From positions 6,688,984 to 6,752,983 of the forward strand of contig OZ024733.1 of NCBI GenBank assembly GCA_964016875.1: DNA of 64,000 nucleotides, in the 5' to 3' direction. Made by a program: the position numbers and the translations under genes. This DNA is from Fallopia convolvulus. Its lineage: Eukaryota; Streptophyta; Magnoliopsida; Caryophyllales; Polygonaceae. Shown here in pieces: positions 46,853 to 59,200 of this stretch (position 1 is the stretch's first letter; the number at the start of each line of letters is the position of its first letter). The notes under the pieces were generated by a model. It saw nothing but the letters and a program-made list of their open reading frames with translations. It had not been told where the DNA came from and did no database searches.

Positions 46853-47439
46853 CGCGAAGGTATCGCCATCTAAATCTTGTTCCGACCTTCAATTTCCACT
46901 TGTTGCAAGTTTTAGGTTCGAACTTCTTAGGGCTGCGTTGTTGTTGTTGTACTCGGCCTTGTCCGAATTGTTGTCTTGAATTGTGTCGTTTTTGAGTCCT
47001 TGAATTGTTGAAGTTCTTGGTTGAGTTTGATGTTCAACCATGGCTGGAAAAACTGCTCAAAAAACGTCCACATAGAACACCAAAAGAGTCTTCAAAAGTT
47101 GGTAGTTGAAAGGGTGCATTTGTTGCTTGATTAATGTCTTCCTTTAGTGCTTGATTTAAGTGTGTCTTGCTGAATTTGGCTGAGTAAAAACGTGGGAATT
47201 GAGTCCATAATCCAGCTTTCTTTTGACCCCTTTATATCATTACATGCTTGTTGTTGGTTACGGTGCTAGGATACGGGAACGACACCAAGACGAGACATCT
47301 TGTGTTGTTGTGTTTGAGCTTTTCTTGTTCCATTTTGTTGGTCATCTCCTACTTGCAACTTGTCGGATTTTCATCTCGGGCAAGTCTTGGTGATTAATTC
47401 GTGTGACCTCTATACCTTGATCTTTGCCTTGTTTTTACG

Positions 47440-48423
47440 ATGACAGGTGTAGGTGATGACAAGAATAAGGAACAAGTTGAGGAGTCCTCCAACTCAGTGG
47501 CTGCCATGTTGCAATCCTTCCAACAATCCATGCAACAATCTTTGGAAGCTATGGAGACACGCATGGTTGCCTTGGAGCGCCGAATCCTAGGGCTGGACAA
47601 GAGGACACAAGTGCCTCAAGTGGTGAAGATCAAGGAGACACGAGAAGAGGATAAAGGTTCGAGGACGACCCCTTGTAAAGGAGAGGAGACTTCCTTCCAA
47701 CAAAGAGTGATGAGTGACACAGAGCAACCAAAAAGAGAGACTCCTTTCCATGGATTGGAACAACTCATTACCATCAAGTGTCCAATAGAATTGATGCACA
47801 CATTGCAAGAAGAGGAGGAAGTTGTGGAATTGTCTCCTAAAATCAAGCATCGTCCTACCATCACTCCTAGCTCCATGAACTCATTGGCGACACCATATAT
47901 GGATGCATTTCCTATGATTCCTTCATGTTTGCCCTTCTTGCTCCATGAGGAGGACGAGGCTGTTTTAGTCACTCCAAGGGGTGATTACATTCCCTTTCTT
48001 GTGGAGGCCAAGAAGGATGTCTTTGTCATGGAGAATGCCACACCAAGGGAGCTAGAAGCCCTACCTTCTTTGTTGAGCTCACAAGGCTTCATAGATTCGA
48101 GGACGAATCTTTTTGAAGGGGAGGAGGATGATGTGATTCCATCTACCGAGTCATGGCCCCATGAGTTGAGTGAAGATTCCATCCCTAAAGACAAGCCCAA
48201 TGTGCACGATAAAGGGGAGCCAATACTTGGACAAGCAACCAAAGACGATGTTCGAGGCGCTAAGAAGCCGAGTCAAGGAGCCATGCCCTATCTTGGGCGC
48301 ATCACACGAGCCCTAGCAAAGTCTATACTAGACAAAATCAAGGAGGAGCTCATGGCTCATAAGTTTCCGATGGCTAATGACGGTGAAGGTTGGAGTTTTA
48401 TTGTGCTTCACGGTTCTAAGTGA
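47440..48423 (+). CDS. gag-start/pol-end fusion ORF of the nested element
   Basis: An intact 327-codon ORF with no stop. The first 60 residues (MTGVGDDKNKEQVEES, then a Gln-rich helical stretch MLQSFQQSMQQSLEAMETRM) resemble the N-terminus of plant Gypsy gag. Residues from about 215 (SRTNLFEGEEDD, LGRITRALAKS) resemble the very end of Gypsy pol after the integrase. The middle is acidic and unrecognised. Capsid, protease, RT, RNase H and integrase are all missing, as expected for a large internal deletion derivative. The last 97 residues are encoded by the 3' LTR. Conservation of an open frame could be selection in cis or simply youth. Confidence 0.75.
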   Translation: MTGVGDDKNKEQVEESSNSVAAMLQSFQQSMQQSLEAMETRMVALERRILGLDKRTQVPQVVKIKETREEDKGSRTTPCKGEETSFQQRVMSDTEQPKRETPFHGLEQLITIKCPIELMHTLQEEEEVVELSPKIKHRPTITPSSMNSLATPYMDAFPMIPSCLPFLLHEEDEAVLVTPRGDYIPFLVEAKKDVFVMENATPRELEALPSLLSSQGFIDSRTNLFEGEEDDVIPSTESWPHELSEDSIPKDKPNVHDKGEPILGQATKDDVRGAKKPSQGAMPYLGRITRALAKSILDKIKEELMAHKFPMANDGEGWSFIVLHGSK

Positions 48424-49029
48424 CATTTCTACGGTCAAGGACAATTTATAAGTTTTTGGGATTTCGGGTTAATTTATGTAATTTCCTTAAGTTAGGGGGT
48501 TAATTTTGTAAGGCTTTGTGTTAGGTTTAAGGTCAGTCTCCTCCTCCTCATTGTTGGAGATTGGACGAAAATACTCTCTTGTTGCTTACTTTTCCTTGCA
48601 CCTTTCAATTCAAGTACTTGTTCTTGTTTTCGTTCGTTCATTTCTCGTTGTTCAAGTTGTTGGTGAGTAATATCCGACAATCTCGGGCATCCTAGTTTGT
48701 TTGAGAGCTTGGTGAGTCATATCCAAGTTATCAAGCATCCATATCCCCTTGTTCTCTCCATTTCGAACCATCATCCATCTCGGAGGTTTCTGCACCATCT
48801 CAGTAAATTCGACATAACTTTCAATCCGCTCATCATCTCGGTCTCATATTTTGAGGACTTCAACTAGACTCATAGATCTAACTTCTCGAATTGGAATCAC
48901 TCAATTCCGAGTTTGGACAAGGAAGATCCAGCCAGTTGAAGACGGGTCAGTTGCGTGGTGTTTGTTGTCGGAATTCCTTGGATTCTCGTGGCGATCTCTT
49001 TGCACCATCATCCCCTCCATCGATCCGGC
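48129..49029 (+). repeat. nested element 3' LTR
   Basis: 901 bp, about four substitutions from 45931-46831. It follows the polypurine tract and ends at CCGGC, where integrase sequence TGCATTTAAG resumes. Confidence 0.9.
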
Positions 49030-49175
49030 TGCATTTAAGAAGTTTGAGCCCTTCATCAAGAGAATGGAAGTTAGCATGGGATTGAAGCTCAAGTCGCTCA
49101 GATCTGATCATGGAACTGAGTTCAAGAACTCAGAGTTCCTTAGTTTCTGTGACAACAATGGTGTCTCTCACAACT
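49030..49175 (+). repeat. 146-bp target duplication, right copy
   Basis: Identical to 45785-45930. One further T is shared at the junction, so the length is 146 or 147 bp. Confidence 0.93.
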
Positions 49176-51637
49176 TCTCGGCGCCACGCACACCACAACA
49201 AAATGGAGTGGTCGAGAGAATGAATAGAACTCTGGAAGATATGGCTCGTACCATGATGCTTGAAAGTGGAGTTCCCGAAAACTTCTAGGCTGAGGCAATC
49301 TCCATAGCAACATACATTCTAAATCGAGCCATGATCCCCCAAGAAAACCTCATACGAATTGATCAAGAGAAGAAAGCCCAACATTTCTCACTTTAGGACC
49401 TTTGGCTGCAAATGCTTCATCCACAACAAGAGGACCAAGAAGATCCAAGGAGTGACGAAGAGATCTTCCTAGGATACTCCTCTCAAAGCAAGGCGTACAG
49501 AATTTACAACAAGAGGACCAAGAAGATCGAGGAAAGTATTCATGTCGTCTTCAACGAACAATCTGTAAAGATGGGAACAGAGCCCCAAGGAAAGGGAACT
49601 CTGTTCAACCTGGTCAGACAAGAAGAAGACGATGATGATGATGAGCCAAGAAAGCGAGATAAAGGCTATCCAAGTGGGAACATTGTCCCACCACCAGACA
49701 ATAATGAAGGAGCCCGACATCAAACTGATCAAGACTCCTTCGAAGTTCTCTCTACAACAGAAGAACCTCAAGATGCCTCTCAATCCAACACTCTTTTTCC
49801 CCGAGATGAAACGATACCAGAGTCTAGTGTCCAAGGGGAACAACGAGGGAACAATGAAGACAATCTCGAAGAAACACTTAGTGAAGAAGTTGAGAACAAC
49901 TGTTCCCATGAAGAGGATACTCAAGTTGAAGACGAATAAGAAACAAGGGAACAACTTGATGTCACAAACATTCAAACAAGGAACTACCACCAAAGGAAGT
50001 ATCATCCCATCGACAACATCATCACTCCTTATGACAAAGATGTGCAAACCCGTTCCTCTCTCAACAGCTTATGTGCCTTCAACGCCTTCGTCTCATTGGT
50101 GGAACCCAAGAGCATCAAGGAAGCTCTAAAGGATCCAGACTGGATTCAAGCCATGCAAGAGGAACTCCACCAATTCGAGAGAAACAAAGTGTGGAAACTG
50201 GTTCCTAGGCCCAAGAACAAGAACATCATAGGAACTCGATGGGTCTTTAGAAGCAAGCTTGACGACACTAGGGCAGTAGCTAGGAATAGGGCCTGTCTGG
50301 TTGCCCAAGGGTATAGGCAAGAAGAAGTAATCGACTATGATGAGACCTTTGCACCAGTTCCAAGGATTGAAGCCATTCGACTCCTTATCGCTTACGCAGC
50401 CCACAAAGGCTTCAAGTTGTATCAAATGGACGTCAAGATAGTGTTCCTAAATGGGCACCTCAAGGAAGAAGTCTATGTGGCACAACCACCTGGTTTTGAA
50501 GATGAGCATTTCCCAAACCATGTCTACTTCTTAGAGAGGGCTATGTATGGTCTCAAGCAAGCTCCTAGGGCGTGGTACGACAAGTTTGCTCAATTTCTCT
50601 TATCCCATGGATACCTTCGTGGTTCCATAGACAAAACTCTTTTCCTTAAGAAAGAATCAAAAGATATTTTAATTGTCCAAGTATACGTTGATGACATTGT
50701 GTTTGGTGCTACTAATGAGCTTCTTGTTGAAAAGTTTAAGAATTTGATGAGTAGCGAGTTCGAGATGAGTCTTATAGAAGAAGTGACGTTCTTCTTGGGA
50801 CTTCAAATATCTTAAACCAAGGAGGGAACAAGGATCCATCAACAAAAGTACATTAGAGAGATGCTAGTGAAGTATGGGATGGAACACTCCAGGCCCATCG
50901 ACACTCCCATCTCACCAAACTCAAGGCTCAACGCGGATGTAACAGGTATCAGTGTGGGCCAAAGGAAATTTTGAGGTATGATTGGGTCCCTTCTCTTCTT
51001 GAATGCTAGTAGACCTGATATCATGTTTTCAGTGTGCCTATGTGCGCGCTTTCATGCTAACCCTAAGGAATCACACCTGAAAGAGGTGAAGAGAATTTTC
51101 AGGTACCTCAAAGGGAACGGCAACTTGTGCCTTTGGTATCCAAGGAACAGTTCCCTTGAGCTCGTTGCATACTCAGATGCATATTTCGTTGGGCACTTAG
51201 TTGATCCAAAGAGCACCTCTGGAATGGCCCAGTTCCTAGGGTCATGCCTAGTATCATGGGTATCATGGGGATCAAAGAAGCAAAACTCCGTGGCACTCTC
51301 CATAGTAGAAGCGTAATATGTGGTTGCCGCCTCTTGCTGTTCCCAGGTTCTATGCCTTAAGTACCAACTCGAGGATTACGGTATGTCCTTCGGCCCTGTT
51401 CCCATAAGATGTGATAATACAAGTTCCATTAACATTTCCCAAAATCATGTGCATCACTCACGTACTAATCCTATAGACATTAGGCATCATTTTTTGCGTG
51501 ATAATGTGGAACATAGGAACATCTCTATGGAACACTGTAGAACTGAAGAGAAAATTGTGGACATTCTCACTAAAGCTTTAGACAAACGTCCCTACCAGTT
51601 TCTTTGGATGCTTCTAGGGATGATAACTCTAAACTGA
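49030..51637 (+). pseudogene. SIRE-2 pol, part 2 (integrase end, RT, RNase H)
   Basis: Integrase continues with the PQQNGVVER motif, then a TAG near 49287 and a frameshift with loss of about 80 bp near 49440. The acidic linker is followed by RT with GTRWVFRSKLDD, LNGHLKEEVYVAQPPGF and YVDDIVFG (about 50683), a TAA at 50813-50815 and a TGA near 50972. RNase H has AYSDAYFVGH (the second Asp replaced by Tyr) and IVEA followed by a stop where copy 1 has AEAEYV. Inactive. Confidence 0.9.
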
Positions 51638-52408
51638 ACAAGTCCTTGTTTGTTATTCCCCCAATGCTTGGCTAGTTTATCTTGAAATGCATGATATGGA
51701 ACACTAGGAATAATCGCTTTCATTTTGCCATGTTACTAGTCTAAAGCATTAAGTGTACAATTTGGAACTTCATTTCTTTTGGCCCAAAATGATCAACTAG
51801 AGTTCCCTTAACCCTCATTACAAGACACTATGATGGTTGATCATAAAACCAACCCTTAGTCGTGAACCAGCCAAACGCTTCTCATGAGCCGAAATACTTT
51901 TCCCATTATCGAGTTGTAATTGTCTTGTTCCCTTTTGAGTTCCCTAGCTTCACAAAAGAATTTGTGTGTGAGTTCTCTTGTCTACTCCACTCAAACCTGA
52001 CCTTTCAAAGATCATGGGAACTGGTGTACTTTATGGTTACTAGCAACGGAACACTGATCTTTTCGAGACGTTAGAACGCCACTCGGGAAGTGGGAAAATA
52101 TGTCAGAATTCGAAGCTTCGAGGGCCAAGTTTTTGAAATGCTCGATGTGACTTCCCATGGATTTAATGACGCGTGTCCTAAGCATGCTAAAGAAGTTGAA
52201 ACGGCTCTCCGCTTTCATTGGCTGACGGTTAAAATGGAAAAGTTTCTTTACCCTTTTACCCCCATCCTCTTTCCACTTAAAAGACCCAATTTTGCCATTT
52301 TTGGGATCTTCTTCAACCTTCATTCTCTGCAACTCCTTTTCTATGAAACTTCTCTTCCTTCCAATTCCAGCAAACCTCCAAAAACACTCTCTTCCCAAAA
52401 TCACTACC

Positions 52409-54592
52409 ATGGCCCCCGTTCACCCAAACGAGCAAGTCCGTGAATGGATTGAAACGAGCTCAAAATCCCTCTTCATCACCATGCTCAAAAAGGTCGACAA
52501 CAAAAAAGATCCCGCCCTTCGCCAAACCTTGTACAAATGCCTCCATGACTACGTTCTTCCCCACATTCACAAAGAGCGTACTGGCTCCTCGCTTCATCTT
52601 CTTCCTCCCAATCTCAACCTCAACCAATCTCCACCTCCTCCGGAACTGTCATCTATGACAGTTTCGGTCCCGAACCCCCCCAAATCCAAAACAAAATCCA
52701 AGAAATGAAACGAGCAAAAATCTTCTTCTTCCGAGCCTTCAAAGAAGAGGATGAAAAAGACCTCTCTCTTCTCCATCGACAACCTCCTAAACCCCCTCTC
52801 TACCACTCCACCACCACCACCACCCCCTTCTCGAATCTCTTCTCTTCTTCCTCCTTCCGATTCTGGGAACCCTCTATCCCAGAATCCTTCTCCACCAACT
52901 CCTTTCTCTAACCCTAATCCTATGTATGGGAACTCTAGTCCCAGATATCCCATCCCCACTACTTCCTCTCTCCCTAACATCGATGGAACCTCTAATCCCA
53001 TCGACCCACCAAAATCTTCTCTAAACCCCACCATCCCTACACCGCCCACCTCCGCTAAACCCAAATCCCCTACTCCTCCTCCTCCTCCTTCTCCAAAACC
53101 CACTCCCTCACCTCAAAAATCCCCTCCTCCCACCGCCACATAAATTTCTTCCTCCCCCTCCCCGGCAACATAACACATCACCCTCGACTCTGACGAGGAT
53201 TCCTTACCCATTGCCGAGGTTGCCCGCCAAAAGCAAAAGGCCACCGCTCCCATCATCATGGGAATGGCCTCCGAAGAAGCTCGCCTCGCTGCTATTGAGG
53301 CTGATTTTGTGGACGTCATCAACCAGCCCCCGTCCTCCAAGCGTCCGCGGGAAATAGGCTCTAATGACGAGGCAGTGGGAGAAGAAGAAGAAAACGCCCA
53401 CAAGGATGGGGCCCCAGCACAAGCCGTTGATGCTGGAACGAGTCGGAGTTGTCAAGAAGAAGATGACGATGAGGAAATGGGCCTCTCCTCCGACACTAAA
53501 GGGAACTCGGATGGTGATAGGGCCACCGAGGTTTTCAACGCTGAGGCGCTTGCTACGGAACACGCCCAAGCCTTAGCTGATGAACACGAAGGACGCCAAA
53601 TGGTGGTGTTGGAGGGTGCTCCCAAGGAAAAGGAGCCTCTCCTTCGGCTGAAATCTGCTCCCTCCCCTCCAAAGAAAAGGAAGGTTGCTGCCTCCAAGGG
53701 AACCAAGCACAAGAAGGGGAAGGGAACAGAACAGAAAAGGGTTCCCATCACAGCGAACAGAAAGCTTATCACGCCGCTGGTCCTCTCCGAGTCCCAACTC
53801 ATGGAACAAGGGCTTGGGGAACTCTGGGAACTCATCAAGGCCCAGGAATGGGAACAGGTGTGCGACTCTGCTGTGACAGTCGACCCTGAACAAGTGCGCC
53901 TATTCTACAACAACTTCGCCATCAAAGACGGAGCTCCTCGGGGCACTCTTTCCCTTCAAGGCGATGATTACATCTTCACTGCCTCCACCATTCGTCGCCA
54001 GCTTAATGTTCCTCTCAAGGGCCTGGACTCCGTTCCACTCAAGAACTGGGGCGAGTTTAACAAGGATGTGATCTACAACGACATCTATGAAGGCCGTGTT
54101 CCGAAAACAAGGACCCCTACTCACAACCTCTCCCTCATTGGAAAGCTGGCTCACCAGTTTATTATTACGGTTGTGATCCCTCGGCAAGAGAAGCGTCATG
54201 AACTCAACATCCAGGACGCCATCCTTCTCTAGCATTTCCTCCACAAGATTCCCATCAACCTCCCCTGCATAATACTTGGGCATATGGAAAAATGCATGGC
54301 CTCCACCTCCCATTCCCTTCCGTATGCTGGCCTGATCAAGAAACTCATGGTCAAGGAAGGCCTTTATGACGACACAACGGAGGAAGTGACCATCGGAAGG
54401 GAACTGGACCTTTCCGTGGTCTAGAAGATGCGTCACTCTGAGCAATCCGAGGATCATCAAGGGACCCTGCCCTCTAGTGAAGGCTCAAGTGTTGGGAACA
54501 CTCAAGTGCCTGTGCACATGGCGGCGACTCTCGAGAACATCTTGTCGATCATGACTCAGCTTTGTGATCACTTGATCCCCAAGGCCCCATGA
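52409..54592 (+). pseudogene. SIRE-2 third ORF (ORF3), one frame with nonsense codons
   Basis: From ATG at 52409 to TGA at 54590-54592 a single frame of 727 codons is preserved with no frameshift, interrupted only by nonsense codons (TGA 52706, TAA 53141, one near 53170, TAG 54230, TAG near 54422). Same architecture as copy 1: N-terminal block (VREWIETSSKSLFITML), proline-rich middle, lysine-rich KKGKGTEQKRVPI, and C-terminal domain with LSESQLMEQGLGELWELI, VDPEQVRLFYNNFA and LNIQDAIL. This copy gives the best view of the full protein. No TM segment or signal peptide is visible. Confidence 0.82.
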
Positions 54593-54975
54593 TCTTTCCC
54601 TTTTTGTTCCCTTAGCTTTATCTTCCCCACAAAATGTAACGAGTTCCCACTTTGTACATCTTTTGCTTAAGTAATGAATTGGCCTTTAGTATGATTGCAT
54701 GTTCCTTACTTTCCTCTTTATTATGCTTTCTGTTTTCGATGATGCCAAAAGCGGGAAGGACAAAATATGTGCGATGAGTCATGTTAAGAGTTTTCACAGA
54801 ATATGATTTGGCTAAGGGGGAACTAATGCATAATATGCTAAGTAGGGACTTATTGGTTCATAGAAGTGGCTCTCAAAGTTCATGCTTAGGAACTCAGTTG
54901 CATATCATGATTTTTCACACATTGAAATACTTGCTTATTTTGAAATGGGTTTGTCATCATCAAAAAGGGGGAAAT

Positions 54976-55956
54976 TGTTGGGACGGTGTTGGGAAATCTA
55001 GTTCCAAACATCCGAACAACGATGCTTACCTCCAGTTTTGATAATGATAAACGCCATATGTGAACTAACGTTTTACATCCAAGTATTTCAAGGGAACACC
55101 AGGTTTGACAAAGACTCTCTAAGAAGGGAATGCAAAAGGAACACAGGAATACACGATAGCAAGTTCCTATCAAAGGAACTCTAGAGAGAACGGTTCCCAT
55201 CGCATGGGAACTCACATGTGAAGACAAGACCGTTTAGCGTGAAACGCGGGATCCTGTCTTGGACAGAATGAAGGCTCAGTCTGAGGAACAGACTGAGGCG
55301 AGCGATCCAATGGTCCGATTGACATTTGAAGTTGACTAAGTTCAAATAAAGTCACATGTGAAGATTGAAAACTTGGCATGCAAGACAAAGGGCATTTTGG
55401 ACAACATGAAAATGAAGATTGTAGCCCAAGTTCAAATGAGTATAAAGGCAAATGAATAGTGCTTGGAATATGCACTTCTCCCAGAATTCACATCCTCATA
55501 CAAACAAGAAAGAGAGACAAGTGAAGAGAAGTCCCCGGCGACGAGTGTTCGATCTCAGCGACGGTGAATCCAAGTTCCCAGGAGTTAGGGAACTGTGACA
55601 GTGAGCTCAAGGTGTAAGGTTCGATTTGTCTTGTGTTTAGTTGAGTTGTTCGCTTAGGAACTAGGTTGAGAAGACTTGCTAGTGTTGCTAGAGTTAGGAA
55701 GAACTGCTAAGAACGGAGAAGTGTAAGTCTTGCCTGTTGTAACTGGGGAACAATCAATAAAACAAGTATATCGTTCAAAATCCTCCAAGCGGAGGTAGAG
55801 GTTTACCCATACAACTAGTTGGCTGTTGTGGGGTTCCTCTATAAAGGAACCGTGTCTTTTACATTCCGTTTTACTTGTGATTGTTTTACTTCCGCTGCCT
55901 TGGGAACAGCCTAACCGCTAGTTCCCAAACTCTTATTAACGCACGTTGATCCAACA
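54976..55956 (+). repeat. SIRE-2 3' LTR and polypurine tract
   Basis: Polypurine tract AAAAAGGGGGAAAT at 54962-54975 directly precedes TGTTGGGACGG. It ends CCAACA, followed by ATTTT. Confidence 0.95.
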
Positions 55957-56071
55957 ATTTTGTAGCCTAATTCCACCAAAGACCAGAGCCATGGAACTGA
56001 TATTTTTTTAGTGCACTATGTCAACAATTATTTAATTACATAATTTTTTAGATTACTTGAGCATATGATCC

Positions 56072-56102
56072 GTGTGCTTGCAGCACACGACCCAGCTTCT
56101 AG
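56072..56102 (+). mobile_element. Helitron-like 3' terminus
   Basis: A perfect 7-bp stem GTGTGCT/AGCACAC with a 3-base loop (56072-56088) is followed after 10 bases by CTAG at 56099-56102 and then T. Hairpin plus CTRR before T is the Helitron 3' end. The 5' end was not found; it may lie left of the SIRE insertions or outside the window. Confidence 0.6.
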
Positions 56103-56265
56103 TAATATAAAATACAAGCCAAGCTACGTTGGCCAAGTTACTATCCATTACCTTATAAGCGATAGCCATGAAATGGATTTGCACTCATAGTGCAATCAGC
56201 GAAAAATTGAATATACTAACCATATTGTTGTTTGTGAAGAACAAGTGCTGAGCTTGAAGGATGGA

Positions 56266-59200
56266 TTAAGACACCAACGACATAAACACAGTCGACCAAA
56301 GTGTTATGAAGATGGCTGCCACAGCGTATGACCACAACATGATCACCGAGCAATCACTTTGGCCCATCTCAAACAATTGCGTTATTGTACCTGTCAACAA
56401 CAATCAAAATGGGTTTCATGTTTGAAACCAAGGTTTAACACTAATTTGGATTCATGAAGCTTTTAAATATTAACTTCACTAGAAATTAAAAAAAAAGTTT
56501 TCACAGACAAGTATTATATGTCACAAGGAGGCCTTTTAGATAACTTATGTTAACTGAAAACTCTCATGGAATATAGTTTTTCCTTTTTCGTTTCCTAGTG
56601 TAAAATTATGAAAATGGTATGTTTGTTCATTTCTGTGTCGTTTCCATGTTTGTGTTCATGTCCATGTTTGTGTTCGTGTTTGTATATATTCATGCCCATG
56701 TAACATATCAAGTAACTTATACTCCTTCCCTTTCTCACTACATGCCTTTTTGGACTTGTGCACACTTTTTGAGGATGCTATTAAAACTACAAATATACCA
56801 CATTTATTCCTAAATGCTACTCATGAAACCATCAATTTAGTACTAGTAATTACATGAGCAAATGTGGCCGGGAAGTTATGCTAAGAGTCTACAATTATAT
56901 AAATTTTGGGTAAAAATGACATATTTCTCAATGGATGGAATAAAATTCAACTGTGAATATAGGGTAATGTGGAGAAGTTAAATAAAAAAAATGCAAACAG
57001 AGATCAAGTTAATAGTTTAGCCATGAACATGAAAGAAAAACCAGAGATTTAGGCAATGAAATAATTTGTTGATCACACCAAACAAAGAGTAATGGTGTTT
57101 GAGACAGACATACCTACAGACATTGCGGGCGGAAGTGCAAACTGAAGCATAAGGACAAACTGATACAGCGAATCGGATCCGACCCATCCAAGATGGTGCG
57201 CTGCCTTGACAACAAGAATGCCTAGTCCGGGCAAGGCGACGTATCTAACTATGAGAACTCCTATTATGATTATGGAACTCAATCCAGAGCTTTTCAACCC
57301 TGATGTCAATAATGAAAGGCACATAATTAAGCAAGCTAGTATTAGTTATTCATGACATTGATGAAATTTAAAATGTAATCTTGAGACAATTAATTAAGGT
57401 GAATTTGCTTAATTGAGCATTACCTTTCAAGAGGTTAGCTCCAACTATGAGTGTCATGCATGGGATAGCGGCTCCCCTAGAAATGAAAAATTACATAATC
57501 AAGAAGTTGTCAAGTGTGCAAAAAGGCTCCAACTAACTAAAACCTTACATGCTTATTCTAAGTTATGGCTTATTGAGCTAATTACTCAATTAACTTGAAA
57601 CAATTAATGTCATAATTCTGCTTTGTGCCAATGATATACTTGAAACAATTAATGTCATAACTTCACCTATTTTCATCTTTGATTAAGCAGATGCACTTTA
57701 AGACATCAAAATCATTTCAACTGTATAAATGAAACATATCCTACAAGAGCAGGGGAATATGCGAAATTTGATTGATAATTCTTTGTACTTGCAGACCCAA
57801 GTTGTTGTGAGAGAATGCAGAAACTTTATTGTCGTACGTGGATTTCATTAATTCAATCAATCTAGCTTTTGTTGTAAGAGCAAGAAAATAAATATTGATA
57901 TCTACAAATGGAAATCCATACCCAATAAGATCAGAAGCACCATATATTGTGCGAAGAGGAGCACTGTCTCCAATCATTAACTTTCTTAAGGGGGACACCA
58001 CACCAATGGTGAAGCCAATGATCTAAACCAAACAATCGTTAACACATATCTCCATCATTTGCAAAAATCTTAGTCTTAATTAACAACTAAAGCGAATCGA
58101 ACAATTGGATAAATTCAAGACTGCATGTGTCTAACTACGTATTCAATTTGTGCCACGGCAACCCTAAACATTCTTGGGCTGAGAGGGGCTGCCTATCAGG
58201 CTAGACGGGATGGGGTCTTCTACTGTCTAAGCGGGGCCTACACAGTGTCTAGGCGAGTATTTTGGAACTCATGATAATTAATCACGGATTTTATGAAATT
58301 CAGCAACAAATTAAAATTAAAGAACACTGATAATAGAAAGAATGGAGACATACCGCAGCAATAATAGACGGTGTAAAAATCATCTGCAAATTTAAAGTTT
58401 TACTGATATTCTTTGTTTTCATCTTGATCTTCTCGAACAAAGACACTTGCACCTATAAAGAAATAAATATAGCCTTTGAATCAGTAAGACATACGATTAT
58501 TGCCAATTGGTTTTAGAATGGAACCTCAAATCAATTTTACAGTATTAAATATTAGTAATGAAAAGATGATTATAGACCTCCTCATGGTCGTGGCCAAGCA
58601 AATCAATTTTACAGGAAGAATCGGATAATCCGGCGTCGGAGGACAAGAATGGTTCAAGTGTTCCATGTGAGGATGCCCTTGTAGAGCTGTTGAAGGACGC
58701 ATTTGCAAGGGCTTGTTGACTCTTGTTTCCATCATTTGAAACTTTGATTATGAGATATACATAAGACCAAATATATACGGCTCCTATCTGTTCATGTATT
58801 ATAGTCAGCTAGCATTAATATATAAGTGGCATGCGCATGAAGCAATTAGATATATATGTTCGTACCGCCATTGAAAGGGAAGCATAAGCATCACCGTCGG
58901 AGGTGCAATTTGAAGCGTCTCCGAAGGGGCTATCAGATTCATCGCAAATTGCAGGGATCATGATCAGCAACAAGTTTCCAAGGTTCCCTGCCTCCAATAT
59001 AATTACACAATATATAAATATACATGGTGCATACACATTTATTATACATACTTAAATTGAGGTCCGATTTCTCTACTCTATAATCATACTCGGTCCTTAA
59101 TTAATTAATCATAATTTAATTCATTAATCATAATTAATTAATTGTACCTGCAGCACAGCAGCCAATTACGAGGCCGTGGAGGTGAGGAGGAGTACTAGTG

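Larger units (their letters stand above)
45931..49029 (+). mobile_element. non-autonomous Gypsy-derived LTR element (gag start joined to pol end)
   Basis: Two 901-bp LTRs (45931-46831 and 48129-49029) differ at about four positions, so the insertion is recent. The primer site TGGTATCAGAGCCA lies at 46839-46852, and the polypurine tract GAAGGGGAGGAGGA directly precedes the 3' LTR start TGATGTG. The interior has one ORF and no RT or integrase. LTRs start with TG. The 5' LTR probably ends in CCGGCCA, but the 3' LTR stops at CCGGC, lacking the final CA. Target duplication is 146 bp instead of 5. Confidence 0.88.
42303..55956 (+). mobile_element. SIRE/Maximus-type Copia retrotransposon, copy 2
   Basis: Both LTRs are 981 bp (42303-43283 and 54976-55956) with exact ATTTT duplications at 42298-42302 and 55957-55961. 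Organisation matches copy 1, including ORF3. A 3.1-kb Gypsy-derived element (45931-49029) sits in the integrase region. Coding sequences carry many stops. 51638-52408 (pol to ORF3) and 54593-54961 (ORF3 to polypurine tract) are non-coding. Confidence 0.95.

Noticed and set aside
45785..49175. Nucleosome-sized (147-bp) origin of the long target duplication
   Set aside because: The length matches core DNA, but a single event cannot distinguish this from coincidence and no mechanism is known; kept only as a number.
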